From: Formosa sp.
Lineage (GTDB): Bacteria > Bacteroidota > Bacteroidia > Flavobacteriales > Flavobacteriaceae
Assembly: GCA_002684355.1 (NCBI GenBank)
Contig: NYVA01000040.1
Coordinates: forward strand, 10,605-58,915
Reading direction: 5' to 3'
Length of the DNA: 48,311 bases
Shown here: positions 1-10,142 of the stretch, one piece after another
How positions within the stretch are numbered: position 1 is the stretch's first letter
How the letters are laid out: the number at the start of each line of letters is the position of its first letter
Position numbers and translations under genes: made by a program
The notes under the pieces: generated by a model
Told to the model about the DNA's origin: nothing
The model's database searches: none
What the model saw: the letters and a program-made list of their open reading frames with translations, nothing else

Positions 1-531
1 AATGAAACTCTCGGGTTTTGTCCTAATTCAGTGCTTACAATGCAACACCGCCCAGCCATCAGTAAGGCATTTATCAATTTGAATAAAGCGGTGATGGCGA
101 ATGAGGGACGAGTCACATCTGCCTTAAAACGAATGATTGCTTGGGTCAGCAGCAATGCTACTGGCTGCCGCTATTGCCAAGCCCATGCCATTCGCGCAGC
201 AGAACGTTATGGTGCCGAGCAGGAAAAACTCAATCACATTTGGGACTACAGAACGCATCCTGCTTTTGATGAGTCTGAACGCGTCGCACTAGATTTTAGC
301 TTGGCAGCATCCGTTATCCCCAATGCTGTCGATGATGCCCTTAAAAAGCGGCTATATACACATTGGAATGAAGGAGAAATTGTAGAAATGCTCGGGGTTG
401 TATCGCTTTTTGGATACCTCAACAGATGGAATGATTCTATGGGTACAAACATTGAAAAAGGAGCGATAGAGAGCGGAAATTTATACCTTGGGAAATACGG
501 ATGGAACCAAGGAAAACACAATCAACCTTAA
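1..531 (+). CDS. Carboxymuconolactone decarboxylase/AhpD-like family protein, 5' end truncated by window
   Basis: Reading frame is open from base 1 (NETLGFCPNSVLTMQHRPAI...). Contains a CRYCQAH CxxC-type AhpD motif. The ORF-track GTG start at 31 is probably internal. Confidence 0.8.
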   Translation, partial: NETLGFCPNSVLTMQHRPAISKAFINLNKAVMANEGRVTSALKRMIAWVSSNATGCRYCQAHAIRAAERYGAEQEKLNHIWDYRTHPAFDESERVALDFSLAASVIPNAVDDALKKRLYTHWNEGEIVEMLGVVSLFGYLNRWNDSMGTNIEKGAIESGNLYLGKYGWNQGKHNQP

Positions 532-1202
532 GTTTCTGAAGCGCCTGAAATTACAAGCACAATCTCACCTTTGGCAGGATGATTGGTGAAGTGTTCTAAA
601 ATAGATTGGACCGTACCACGACGGGTTTCTTCAAACACTTTGCTGATTTCTCGTGAAATGGAGATGAGACGTGCCGCACCAAAATACAAAGCAATGTCTT
701 CCAAAGTTTTATTGAGTTTATGAGGGCTTACATAAAGTACGATTGTACGATGTTCTTGCGATAATAATTTAAGCCGAGTTTGTCGGCCTTTTTTTAGTGG
801 TAAAAACCCTTCAAAAACAAAGCGATCGTTTGGCAAACCGGAGTTTACAAGCGCAGGCACAAAAGCGGTTGCACCGGGCAAGCATTCTACAGGAATTTCT
901 GCTGCCACACATGCTCTTGTTAGTAAAAACCCAGGATCAGAAATCGCGGGGGTTCCTGCGTCGCTAATAAGCGCAATGGTAGCGCCGCTTTTCATACGGT
1001 CAATAAGGCGGTCTAAAATTTTGTGTTCATTGTGCATATGATAAGACTGCATGGGTGTTGCAATGTCAAAATGCTTGAGTAACTTGCCGGAAGTACGGGT
1101 ATCCTCAGCTAAAATTAAATCTACCGATTTTAGTGTAGCAATAGCCCGAAGGGTAATATCTTCTAAATTACCTATAGGCGTTGGAACAATATATAATTTC
1201 AT
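528..1202 (-). CDS. rsmI: 16S rRNA (cytidine(1402)-2'-O)-methyltransferase RsmI
   Basis: MKLYIVPTPIGNLEDITLRAI...LAEDTRTSGKLL...ISDAGTPAISDPG motifs. The ATG at 1202 is preferred over the TTG at 1223, which overlaps a -7 box. Confidence 0.95.
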   Translation of the reverse strand: MKLYIVPTPIGNLEDITLRAIATLKSVDLILAEDTRTSGKLLKHFDIATPMQSYHMHNEHKILDRLIDRMKSGATIALISDAGTPAISDPGFLLTRACVAAEIPVECLPGATAFVPALVNSGLPNDRFVFEGFLPLKKGRQTRLKLLSQEHRTIVLYVSPHKLNKTLEDIALYFGAARLISISREISKVFEETRRGTVQSILEHFTNHPAKGEIVLVISGASET

Positions 1203-1302
1203 TGAAGGTTTATAAAAGTTCAAAGTTACAATGTTTTTTAGATATAAATTGAATTAAAAAAATTAGTTAGAAATGAACTCAAAATTCTATATTTGTAAAA
1301 TT

Positions 1303-1992
1303 ATGAGCAAGTCTATTTTTTTAATACCAGTTTTTGTTTTTGTGCAGCATGCGTATGCTCAAGGGATTCAGTTCGCTGACGGGACTAGTACAAAAATGGA
1401 TAATACCTTTTTGACCCTAAGTAGTTCTGAGGATCCCACTATTGAAGGCTCAAGGTATTTGAATGACACTTTTTCAAGAGCTAGAATTTCTTTAATGCCA
1501 AGCCAAATTTATGCAGTGCGATATAATGTTTTTGGTGATGAAATGGAATTTCGTGGAACTGATAATAAAATTTTAGCGCTAAATAAAAACAAAATTTCTG
1601 CGGAAGTGACTTTTTTAGACACAAATATAACTTATTCATTATTTGAATACAAAGAAGACGATGACCTTGTAAGCAGAGGCTATTTTACACGATTAAACCC
1701 AACTGGAGCAAACATAATACTCAAAAAAAATGTGGTTGTATTTCTTAAAGAAAAAGAATCAAAGACAGGATATGATCCCTATAGGCCTCCTATGTATAAA
1801 AAAGTCAAAGATCGTATCTATATTAAACTGGAAAATGAAATGCCTGTTTTATTAACCCAAAACAAAAGGAAATTATCTAAATTATTCCGTGGGAGGGAAA
1901 AAGAAATTATTAATTTTTTAAATAAGGAAAGAATCAATCTAAGTAAAGACAAAGACTTAATTAAATTTTCCAACTACCTAAACAATCTTTAA
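1303..1992 (+). CDS. Hypothetical secreted protein (signal peptide MSKSIFLIPVFVFVQHAYAQ)
   Basis: Open frame 1273-1992. The ATG at 1303 gives a clean signal peptide and lies after a TATATTTG box. Confidence 0.65.
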   Translation: MSKSIFLIPVFVFVQHAYAQGIQFADGTSTKMDNTFLTLSSSEDPTIEGSRYLNDTFSRARISLMPSQIYAVRYNVFGDEMEFRGTDNKILALNKNKISAEVTFLDTNITYSLFEYKEDDDLVSRGYFTRLNPTGANIILKKNVVVFLKEKESKTGYDPYRPPMYKKVKDRIYIKLENEMPVLLTQNKRKLSKLFRGREKEIINFLNKERINLSKDKDLIKFSNYLNNL

Positions 1993-2144
1993 TTATCTCC
2001 AACCTACTACACCCTAATAAACAAAAAGACCCTCGGTTCAATGGACTGTTAATTTAAATGCCCAAGTTACACAACCCTAAACTTTAAAGAATTGTGTATT
2101 AGCTATCTGTCTTACAGAAATTATAATTCCTCGAAAAAACACTC

Positions 2145-2816
2145 CTAATTTTTATTTGAAGGAAACGCGATAAAGTCTTTCAAATAAAAAGGTTCAAAAT
2201 AAGCAAGATCTTCAAAATTTCTTGCTTTGTATTTTTGATAAGACAACGCGCACATTTGCTTTGCTGATGGAAGCTGAACATCAAAATGTGCCTCGGGATG
2301 ATTAATCAAATCCTGAGTTTTAGCGGCGCCATTACCAACAAAAAAAACGGCATGTTTTTCTAATAAATCAGCATAGGACCCGGAGTCTAATATTTTCGCT
2401 GTGGTGGGGCCAATACATTGGTGATTGGTATCAAATACTGCCGAATAGACCTCCATGCGGCGGGCATCTAAAGTGGCTACAATAGAGCCCTCTTCTATCT
2501 GTATTTTGTGGGCAAGCACTTCTAATGTAGGGAGCGATATAAGCGGAATGTCTAGACCAAAACAAAGTCCTTTTGCAGCGGAGACACCAATGCGCAAACC
2601 AGTATAAGAACCCGGACCTTTACTCACGGCAATCGCATCGATTTGACTGAACTCAGTTTGGGTTTCCTTTAATACCGCATCAATGTAAAGATGAAGTCGC
2701 TCGGCGTGTGAGTATTTGGCGCTGTTATCTTCTTTCAAGATAAGCAATTCTCCATTAAGTGAAAGCGCAACAGAACAGTTGGTCGTAGAGGTTTCAAGAT
2801 TTAAAATACAAGCCAT
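2145..2816 (-). CDS. tsaB: tRNA threonylcarbamoyladenosine biosynthesis protein TsaB
   Basis: ILNLETSTTNCSVAL...VSKGPGSYTGLRIGVSAAKGL motifs typical of TsaB. Confidence 0.95.
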   Translation of the reverse strand: MACILNLETSTTNCSVALSLNGELLILKEDNSAKYSHAERLHLYIDAVLKETQTEFSQIDAIAVSKGPGSYTGLRIGVSAAKGLCFGLDIPLISLPTLEVLAHKIQIEEGSIVATLDARRMEVYSAVFDTNHQCIGPTTAKILDSGSYADLLEKHAVFFVGNGAAKTQDLINHPEAHFDVQLPSAKQMCALSYQKYKARNFEDLAYFEPFYLKDFIAFPSNKN

Positions 2817-4184
2817 TTACAAATTTAAGGGTTTTCCAAGATAAAAGTCTAAGACTTTGGTCTTGAAAATAAAATCGTATTTGGAACGGACTAAGGTTGA
2901 TTGTGCATTCACTAGTTGGGTTCTGTTTTGTTCTAAATCTAATGTGTTAAGCGCACCGATGTTAAAGCGCTGTTGCGCATTATCAAAGGACAGCTGACGA
3001 GCGGCAACTGATTTTTGGGAAGACACATAGGTCTTTAAGGCGGCTTTGGCATCTGTAAAAGCGCGTTGTATATTGCTCTCTAAGTCGACTTTGGCCTGTT
3101 CTAATGCTAGGTTTCGATTGTCTACCTGAATATTTGCTTTAGCTAACGATGTTTTGTTTTGAAATCTAGAGAAAATAGGAATGTTTAAACTCAGGGTAAA
3201 ACTATGGCCTCGGTTGTCGTTAATTTGCTGAAAAAAAGAATTGTCACTGCTGAGATTGGAAAAGTTAGCCCCTGTATTCAGACCATAACTAATGCTGAGA
3301 TTGGGGTAAAATCCACTTCTTGAAATTTCTTTACCCAATTCAGCCGCTTCAATATTTTTCTCAGCAACTTTAATTTCACTTCTATTTTTTAGAGCTTGTG
3401 TCAATATGGAATTGACGTCATTGTACAAAAACAACTCTGAGGGTGTATCTAGTGTTATTTGTTCAACCGCAAATCCTTCAAAAGGGACTTGTAAAACCTG
3501 AGATAATGCCAAAAGAGCCAAATTATAGTTGTTTTCGGCAACTGTCAAGCGTTGTTGATCACTGGCCAACGTCGCTTCTGCATCAAACACATTGGCGCGA
3601 GGTTGGGTGCCAGCAGCTACCAATTCTTTTACGCGTTCGAGCTGCTCAATTGAAAACTTATATTGAATGTCTGCAATGCTTAAATTTTCTTTATTCAACA
3701 TCACGTTCAAGTAAGTGTTGACCACATTAAGTACCACATTGTCTTTGATACGTTGAAATTCTTCCTCATTGGCCTCCTTGTTGACAAGGGACTGTTTATA
3801 GATGTTGGTATTGCGAAACCCATTAAAAACCGTCTGGGAAACATTCAAGCCAATATTTGATGAATGGAAGGTCCGGTCTAAAAACTGGCCATCAAAAACC
3901 TCTACATTTCCTAAGTTAAGTCGTTGAGAGGCGCCAACACCAAGCGAGGGTAAAAAATTACCTTTTGCGGCAATAATGTCTTGGTCATTAGAAAGTAAGG
4001 CGTTTTTTGACTGCTGAACACTAATGTTATTTTCAAGCGCATAATTGACACATACTTCAAGGTTCCATTGTTCTTGTGCGCTGACGCTGAAGATGCTTAT
4101 AAAACACAGCAAAAATATAAGGCTTTTTGTTGGATAATTTGGGGTTGTATTACGCATCGTTGTCGTCATTTTCTTCGTCTTCAT
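2817..4184 (-). CDS. TolC family outer membrane efflux protein
   Basis: Signal peptide, then two coiled-coil OEP repeats (LEVCVNYALENNISV...; GALNTLDLEQNRTQLVNAQ). The ATG at 4157 is an alternative start that overlaps the upstream gene less. Confidence 0.9.
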   Translation of the reverse strand: MKTKKMTTTMRNTTPNYPTKSLIFLLCFISIFSVSAQEQWNLEVCVNYALENNISVQQSKNALLSNDQDIIAAKGNFLPSLGVGASQRLNLGNVEVFDGQFLDRTFHSSNIGLNVSQTVFNGFRNTNIYKQSLVNKEANEEEFQRIKDNVVLNVVNTYLNVMLNKENLSIADIQYKFSIEQLERVKELVAAGTQPRANVFDAEATLASDQQRLTVAENNYNLALLALSQVLQVPFEGFAVEQITLDTPSELFLYNDVNSILTQALKNRSEIKVAEKNIEAAELGKEISRSGFYPNLSISYGLNTGANFSNLSSDNSFFQQINDNRGHSFTLSLNIPIFSRFQNKTSLAKANIQVDNRNLALEQAKVDLESNIQRAFTDAKAALKTYVSSQKSVAARQLSFDNAQQRFNIGALNTLDLEQNRTQLVNAQSTLVRSKYDFIFKTKVLDFYLGKPLNL

Positions 4185-5283
4185 TATTTTCTTCAGAAGC
4201 TTTGTTCCAAATTTTGATTTTATCTGAAAGCTTTAGGCCTTCTGTAATTTCAACATTGATCCCATCTGAAATTCCAATTTCAACATATTTTATCACAAAA
4301 TCGCCATTGTCGTTTAAAATTTCCACAAAAGGTTTTTCAGTAATTCTATTGAATTGCAGCAGGGCTTCTTTGACCACCATTACGCTCTTCTTGCTGGCAA
4401 CTTCTATTTCAGCATTTGCACTATAACCCGCACGAATTTTATTGCTAGATTCAACGGCAACATCGGCTTTAATCACAAATTGAACGGCGCCATTTTCTTC
4501 AACACCTTTGGGCGCTACAAAAGTTAGTTTGGCAGGAAATTCTTTTTCATTAATGGCGCCAAGAATAACTTTAATAGTTTTTCCTTCTTCCAACTTACCA
4601 ACTTCAGATTCGTCCACTTTTCCCTCAAAAATCATTTCACGCATATCGGCAATGGTCGCAATGGTCGTCCCTGCGTTAAAGTTATTGCTTTGAATCACTT
4701 GATCTCCTTCTCTAACAGGAATTTGTAAAATGGTTCCTGAAATTTGAGCAACAATATTGGTGTTGGCAGAACCACCTCCAGAAATGGAGCCGCGTTTGAT
4801 AATTTGATAATCGTTTTGAGCCTGTATATAACTTTCTTGAGCTTGATTCAAGCTGAGTTCGTTGTTTTCAAAATCTTGACGCGATATGACCCCTTTTTCA
4901 TAGAGTGTTTTGTTGCGTTCAAACAATGTTTTGGCATTATCATATGTGAATTTTGAGGTTTTGATACGGCTTTGGGCGCTTACCAAAGCCTGTTCGTTTG
5001 GAACCACTCGGATTTTGGCAATTAGATCTCCTTTTTGAACTAAATCCCCTTCTTCAACTAATATTTTGTCGACAATTCCTGAAATTTGAGGTTTGAGCTC
5101 AATTTCTTCCTCCGGATTTAACTTCCCAGTGGCTACAATTTTTGTATCCAAGGAAGTGTAAAAGGCTTGGGTTGTTTTATAATCGATAACGTCTTTTTTG
5201 TTTGAATCTTTAAAGTATTTCAATACAAATACCAAAAGGATAAGTAAGACGATTCCTAAAATAATTTTGACTGTTTTATTCAT
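4150..5283 (-). CDS. HlyD/MacA-type periplasmic adaptor subunit
   Basis: N-terminal TM, biotinyl-lipoyl-like halves (LKPQISGIVDKILVEEGDLVQKGDLIAKI) and coiled coil. Sits next to TolC and MacB-like genes. Confidence 0.92.
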   Translation of the reverse strand: MNKTVKIILGIVLLILLVFVLKYFKDSNKKDVIDYKTTQAFYTSLDTKIVATGKLNPEEEIELKPQISGIVDKILVEEGDLVQKGDLIAKIRVVPNEQALVSAQSRIKTSKFTYDNAKTLFERNKTLYEKGVISRQDFENNELSLNQAQESYIQAQNDYQIIKRGSISGGGSANTNIVAQISGTILQIPVREGDQVIQSNNFNAGTTIATIADMREMIFEGKVDESEVGKLEEGKTIKVILGAINEKEFPAKLTFVAPKGVEENGAVQFVIKADVAVESSNKIRAGYSANAEIEVASKKSVMVVKEALLQFNRITEKPFVEILNDNGDFVIKYVEIGISDGINVEITEGLKLSDKIKIWNKASEENNEDEENDDNDA

Positions 5284-5296
5284 TGTGTTAATTTAA

Positions 5297-6538
5297 TTAT
5301 TCTTCTCTTAATGCTTCTATGGGTTTAACTCTTGTAGCTTTGAATGCCGGAATCAAACCAATTAATGACCCTAATAACACCAATAAGGCAAGGGCTACAA
5401 ATACCACGGCTATGGAAACGGACGCATTGACGAGTGTGGCATCGTCGCCTTGTCCCCAAACTTTATCTATTACAATAAGGATCCAGCCCCCAGTAATGAT
5501 GCCTAAAACACCTGAAAGTAATGTTAAAAATACGGCTTCCACCACAATCTGACGTTTAATTTCAAAAGGCGTGGCGCCTAAGGCGCGTCGAACCCCAATT
5601 TCTTTGGTACGTTCTTTAACCGTAATCAATAATATGTTTCCAATGGCAAAAACGCCGGCAATTAAGGTTGCGATTCCTACAAACCATGTTAAAAATTGCA
5701 TCCCTTTTAGAAAGCCTGTGATTTTTGCAAATTCTTTACCTAGGTTAAAACTGCCTAGCGCCCTTTTATCTCTTGGATGTATTTTATTCAAATTGCGCAG
5801 CAGTAATTTTATGTCTTCCTCAATCTGTTTGATATTGTACTCAGGCTTGCCTGTCACAACCATCCAACCAATGCGATCGCCGCGGTTGTAAATCTGCTGA
5901 AACGTGGTGAAAGGAATGTGAATATCACTAGAAGGCCCCATATCCACATTTTCGTTTTGGAAAACCCCAATCACTGTGAAATTCATGCTATTCAATTGAA
6001 CGTACCGCCCAATGGGGTTTTCGTTTTTATCAAAAAGTTGTTTGTAAACATCCTCGGAAATGACCGCCGACTTTCGCTTGCTATTAATATCATTTTGATT
6101 GATAAAGCGACCACGCAGCATCTTTTTCTTTTGAATTTGATCTAGCAATGGGTAATCTCCATTGACACCATAGCGCCCAGAAAGAAAATTACGGACCACC
6201 AACGCTTGACTGCGACTCCTGGGGACTACAAGTTCTACACCTTCAATATTATCTTTTATTTTATGAACATGGGACAGTTTAAGGCGAACCATTTTTCCTT
6301 CTTGAAACCCTTTAAAAGGAATGCTGGTATTTTGACCCCAAATAAAGACACTGTTGGTAGCAAAATCTCCAAAAATTCGATTAAAAGAATTTTCCATTCC
6401 TCGAGCGGCGCCTAAAAGAGCGATAAGCAATAATATCCCCCACCAAACTCCAATCATTGTGATGAACGTACGAACCTTGTTTTTAGTCAAACTGTCGTAC
6501 ACTTCTTTCCAGGTATCGCTTTCAAATAAAAATTTCAT
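5297..6538 (-). CDS. MacB-like ABC transporter permease (FtsX domain)
   Basis: MacB_PCD N-terminal region and C-terminal FtsX motif (VKERTKEIGVRRALGATPFEIKRQIVVEAV). Confidence 0.93.
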   Translation of the reverse strand: MKFLFESDTWKEVYDSLTKNKVRTFITMIGVWWGILLLIALLGAARGMENSFNRIFGDFATNSVFIWGQNTSIPFKGFQEGKMVRLKLSHVHKIKDNIEGVELVVPRSRSQALVVRNFLSGRYGVNGDYPLLDQIQKKKMLRGRFINQNDINSKRKSAVISEDVYKQLFDKNENPIGRYVQLNSMNFTVIGVFQNENVDMGPSSDIHIPFTTFQQIYNRGDRIGWMVVTGKPEYNIKQIEEDIKLLLRNLNKIHPRDKRALGSFNLGKEFAKITGFLKGMQFLTWFVGIATLIAGVFAIGNILLITVKERTKEIGVRRALGATPFEIKRQIVVEAVFLTLLSGVLGIITGGWILIVIDKVWGQGDDATLVNASVSIAVVFVALALLVLLGSLIGLIPAFKATRVKPIEALREE

Positions 6539-6542
6539 ACTA

Positions 6543-7775
6543 TCATTCGTCTCTTAGGGCCACAATGGGTTTGATTTGGGAGGCTTTCTTTGCCGGTAAA
6601 TAGCCAGCAATCGCACCGGCAGTGATTAGTGTAAAAGTGGCCATTAAAACCAAAGTTTGACTGACACTTGGATCTGTTATAAAATAGGTTTTTAGGTGAG
6701 GGCTTGCCCACTCCAGTAAACCCACCCCTATTAGCAATCCAAAATAACCCGCCAAGGTTGTAATAAAAACAGATTCAACTAGAATGATGGAAATTATAGA
6801 CCTGGGGGAAGCGCCCAAAGCCTTTCTAATTCCAATTTCTTTGGTACGCTCTTTAACAATAAAAATCATAATGTTACTAATGCCAACAACGCCTGCAATT
6901 AGAGTCCCAAAACCGATGATCAGAATTAAAATACCCAAAACCGAAGTCATTTGATTGATCCCTTTATTTTGCATGGCCATATTAGAAATTCTTATGGCAC
7001 GCTGGTCATTTTTTGCCACTGTAAAGCGTGCTTTAAGTTGCTTTTCTAAATCTAGCCCAAAATCAATGGCTTGATTCAAGTCTAATGCTGGATTGTAGGT
7101 TAAGTTGATTTGATCCACGTAATCATTATTGCCATATATGTCTTGAGCCGTTGTAAGCGGCATGTAAATAATGCGCTCTTCGTCATCGCCACCGTCATCT
7201 TTAAAAACGCCTACAACTTTATAAGAAATACCGCTTAAGTTGATGTAATTACCTACAACATCCTTCTCTTTGAGAAATAAATCTTGTCGGACCAAATCTC
7301 CAATAACAATCACTTTGGTGCTGTTTTGCATGTCCATCTGGTTAAGGTAGCGCCCTTTCGATATCTTTGTTTTTTCTAAGTATTGATGATCGGGGTGGAC
7401 AGCTCTTAATAAATAATTATTTTTTTCGTTTTTATAATTGGCCACTACATTGCGGTAAATTCTTGAAGTTATAAATTCTATACTGGGCTCAAAATCAGAC
7501 TTTATATAGTCAAAATCTTCATTTTTAAATTGAATACGCCGTCCTGCTTGAAGCCCCTTGTGTGCTTTGGTGGTGCGACCTGAACGAATAAAAATAGAAT
7601 TGGCTGCATCATCAACAAATGCTTCAGAAAATGTATTGTTGAGGCCATTTGCCAAACCAAAAAGAACGGCAAAAAGTAAAATCGCAAAGGCGACCGTAAA
7701 GCCAGAAAGTAAACTGCGGGTGCGGTTTTTATCAATACTTTGAAATACCTCCCGCCAAAAGTCTGTATCAAACAT
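6543..7775 (-). CDS. MacB-like ABC transporter permease (FtsX domain)
   Basis: VKERTKEIGIRKALGASPRSIISIILVESV, paralogous to the adjacent permease. Confidence 0.93.
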   Translation of the reverse strand: MFDTDFWREVFQSIDKNRTRSLLSGFTVAFAILLFAVLFGLANGLNNTFSEAFVDDAANSIFIRSGRTTKAHKGLQAGRRIQFKNEDFDYIKSDFEPSIEFITSRIYRNVVANYKNEKNNYLLRAVHPDHQYLEKTKISKGRYLNQMDMQNSTKVIVIGDLVRQDLFLKEKDVVGNYINLSGISYKVVGVFKDDGGDDEERIIYMPLTTAQDIYGNNDYVDQINLTYNPALDLNQAIDFGLDLEKQLKARFTVAKNDQRAIRISNMAMQNKGINQMTSVLGILILIIGFGTLIAGVVGISNIMIFIVKERTKEIGIRKALGASPRSIISIILVESVFITTLAGYFGLLIGVGLLEWASPHLKTYFITDPSVSQTLVLMATFTLITAGAIAGYLPAKKASQIKPIVALRDE

Positions 7776-8469
7776 CAGTAGTCGCTCTTAATTGTTTTAC
7801 AAAATTGTCTTCAATGATCAGGCCATCCTTTAATCGTACAATACGTTTACACATATTGGCAATATCTTGCTCATGGGTTACAATTAAAATAGTTTTCCCT
7901 TCTTCATTGAGCTGTTGCAAAAAAGCCATGATATCATAAGAAGTTGTGCTGTCAAGAGCGCCTGTTGGCTCGTCTGCCAATAAAAGTTTAGGGTTTGATG
8001 CCAAGGCCCGGGCGATGGCAACACGTTGTTGTTGTCCGCCAGAAAGCTCTCTTGGCAAATGTGAGGCCCAATCTAATAGACCTACTTTTTCCAAATGAAA
8101 TTTGGCTTTCTCTTGTCGGCTTTTTCTTTTTAAGCCTTGATAGTATAAGGGCAATGCAACGTTTTCTAAGGCATTTTTATAGTTGATAAGGTTGAAGGAC
8201 TGAAATATAAACCCCAAAAACTTATTTCTATAGATAGCCGCTTTTTTTTCACTAAGGTTTTTAATGGGAACGTCGTCTAATATATAGTTGCCTTCATCAG
8301 CCTCATCCAGCATCCCGATGATATTGAGCAAGGTAGATTTTCCAGAGCCTGAAGAACCCATAATCGCTACCATCTCGCCCTTTTCAACAAATAAGTCAAT
8401 TCCTTTTAAAACATGAAGACTGGAATCACCAATAGGATAAGATTTATGGAGCTTTTCAATTTTGAGCAT
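7768..8469 (-). CDS. MacB/LolD-type ABC transporter ATP-binding protein
   Basis: Walker [10 protein letters not shown], signature [15 protein letters not shown], Walker [13 protein letters not shown]. Confidence 0.96.
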   Translation of the reverse strand: MLKIEKLHKSYPIGDSSLHVLKGIDLFVEKGEMVAIMGSSGSGKSTLLNIIGMLDEADEGNYILDDVPIKNLSEKKAAIYRNKFLGFIFQSFNLINYKNALENVALPLYYQGLKRKSRQEKAKFHLEKVGLLDWASHLPRELSGGQQQRVAIARALASNPKLLLADEPTGALDSTTSYDIMAFLQQLNEEGKTILIVTHEQDIANMCKRIVRLKDGLIIEDNFVKQLRATTDV

Positions 8470-8590
8470 TTGAAATTTAATTAAAGTGTATCCTTAGGAC
8501 GTTAAAACTTGAATTTTGTTACATGGCTTTAAAAAATTATTCGGATTAAAAATTAGTAATTTTCAAGGAATTCTTCAATTTTAAAGGCTT

Positions 8591-8812
8591 TTAATTTTTT
8601 TTGGATATATTCTTAAGATATCGGTAGGTAATAAGCGCCAAGCCTCCCATTAAAATGTAAGGAATCAACATCAAATAGACAATCCCATCGTTGACGCCTT
8701 TGGCGGTGGCTTGTCCTGTTTCACTTTCTAAAACAGCACGACACATTGCACATTGGGCCTGAGCAGATAAGGCCGCAAAAATCAAAAATATATATGAAAT
8801 TAAGCGTTTCAA
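8591..8812 (-). CDS. Small signal-peptide/CxxC/single-TM protein in cytochrome oxidase assembly cluster
   Basis: MKRLISYIFLIFAALSAQAQCAMCRAVLES... followed by a hydrophobic helix; tight spacing with the DUF420-like gene. Confidence 0.75.
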   Translation of the reverse strand: MKRLISYIFLIFAALSAQAQCAMCRAVLESETGQATAKGVNDGIVYLMLIPYILMGGLALITYRYLKNISKKN

Positions 8813-8815
8813 ATT

Positions 8816-9403
8816 TTAAACATAGTACGGTGAAATCATAAGGTAAACCACAACGCCTGTAATGGCGACATACAGCCATACTGGATAAGCGTATTTTACA
8901 ATTTTTTTATGGGCTTTATAATCTTCTAAATAGGCCCTAATATAGCTGTACAACACCAAAGGTATGACCGCAATAGAAAGCGCAATGTGGGTAATTAAAA
9001 TAAAGTAATAAATATACTTTAGGGTGCCCTTACCGCCATAGGGGGTTGGGTCGCTCGTAATGTGATAGGCAATATACATCAATAGAAATACGACAGAACA
9101 GCTGATGGCTGTTTTCATTAAAGATTCGTGAAGAAATATTCTTTTTCTTTTAATCGCAATCAAAGCGGCAATAAGCAAGGCAGCCGTAAGGCCATTTATG
9201 GAAGCATAAATTGGAGGCAGAAAAGTAAGGGGTTTTGCAACAGGTAAATGCTCAAATAGAATGATCTCTTTCATTAAGATTAATTGATCTTGGTCCCATT
9301 TGAGTGTAAATAAAAGCGCCACAGCCAAAGGAATGAAAATCGAAATGATATTTGTCAAGAGTTTAAGTTTTGATACTGAGTATTTATTTGAAGAATTAAT
9401 CAT
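8816..9403 (-). CDS. DUF420-type membrane protein (CtaM-like)
   Basis: Multi-TM protein with conserved His-containing helices (LMYIAYHITSD...YFILITHIALS); next to SCO1. Confidence 0.8.
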   Translation of the reverse strand: MINSSNKYSVSKLKLLTNIISIFIPLAVALLFTLKWDQDQLILMKEIILFEHLPVAKPLTFLPPIYASINGLTAALLIAALIAIKRKRIFLHESLMKTAISCSVVFLLMYIAYHITSDPTPYGGKGTLKYIYYFILITHIALSIAVIPLVLYSYIRAYLEDYKAHKKIVKYAYPVWLYVAITGVVVYLMISPYYV

Positions 9404-10142
9404 GGTCTAATAATTTTAAAATGTCCTCCTTAAGCGCAGATATTTCTTCCACTTCTCCTTCATCGCTTATTTGTTCTTTTTGACTGATCGTCCCCTTGTA
9501 ATATATCTTTGGATTTCCAAAAGCATCCGTTCTAGAGCGAATGTACCCCTCTTTATCAATGAGGGCGAAATTCCCCGAATGCTCGAAACCCCCTGCAGCG
9601 CCCTCTACTTGAGCAGCATAGAGGTTAAACCCAATGTTGGCGAGGTCATAAATTGTTTGTTGTTTGCCTGTAAGAAAATGCCAATTTGGATGAGTAACTC
9701 CATACTGATCTGCATAATTTTTTAATACTTCAACCGTGTCATGATTGGGATTGATCGTTATGGAGGCGATTCCAAAATCCGAGTGTTTGGGGAATGTGTT
9801 TTGAATGTCTACTAGGTTTTGACTCATTTTCGGGCAAATTGTAGGACAGGTCGTAAAGAAAAATTCAACCAAGTATACACGCCCATCAAAGTCTTTATTG
9901 GTTATGGTTAGACCATTCTGATTTGTAAAACTAAAGGGCATTACCTTTTTGCGCTCTCCATTAATTGTTAGATATGAAAGCGGCGTGGCGTCTGTCATTT
10001 GTAATATCACATTTTCGCTGCGACTTTCTGTTCTAGTGATGTCCCCAGCTTGAACCCGTGTCACAATTTTAGGAATAAAAATAATCCCAAAAACCAGTAT
10101 AATAAAAGCGATGCCTATATATGAATAATTACTTTTGTTCAT
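9396..10142 (-). CDS. SCO1/SenC family copper chaperone
   Basis: VEFFFTTCPTICPKMSQNL (CxxxC) and a distal conserved His region (AAGGFEHSGNFALIDKEGYIRSR). Confidence 0.93.
   Translation of the reverse strand: MNKSNYSYIGIAFIILVFGIIFIPKIVTRVQAGDITRTESRSENVILQMTDATPLSYLTINGERKKVMPFSFTNQNGLTITNKDFDGRVYLVEFFFTTCPTICPKMSQNLVDIQNTFPKHSDFGIASITINPNHDTVEVLKNYADQYGVTHPNWHFLTGKQQTIYDLANIGFNLYAAQVEGAAGGFEHSGNFALIDKEGYIRSRTDAFGNPKIYYKGTISQKEQISDEGEVEEISALKEDILKLLDHD

Noticed and set aside
246-521. Minus-strand ORF opposite the CMD-family gene
   Set aside because: Antisense shadow of a well-supported coding frame; no domain resemblance.
2030-2050. GGTTCAA tRNA T-loop-like string
   Set aside because: No acceptor, D-arm or anticodon stem could be built around it.
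5319-6557. Series of short plus-strand ORFs opposite the MacB-like permease
   Set aside because: Shadow ORFs on the opposite strand of a clear CDS.
5297-7775. Possible recent tandem duplication of the two MacB-like permeases
   Set aside because: Outside the FtsX motif the protein sequences are clearly divergent; two-permease arrangements are common, so there is no evidence of a recent event.
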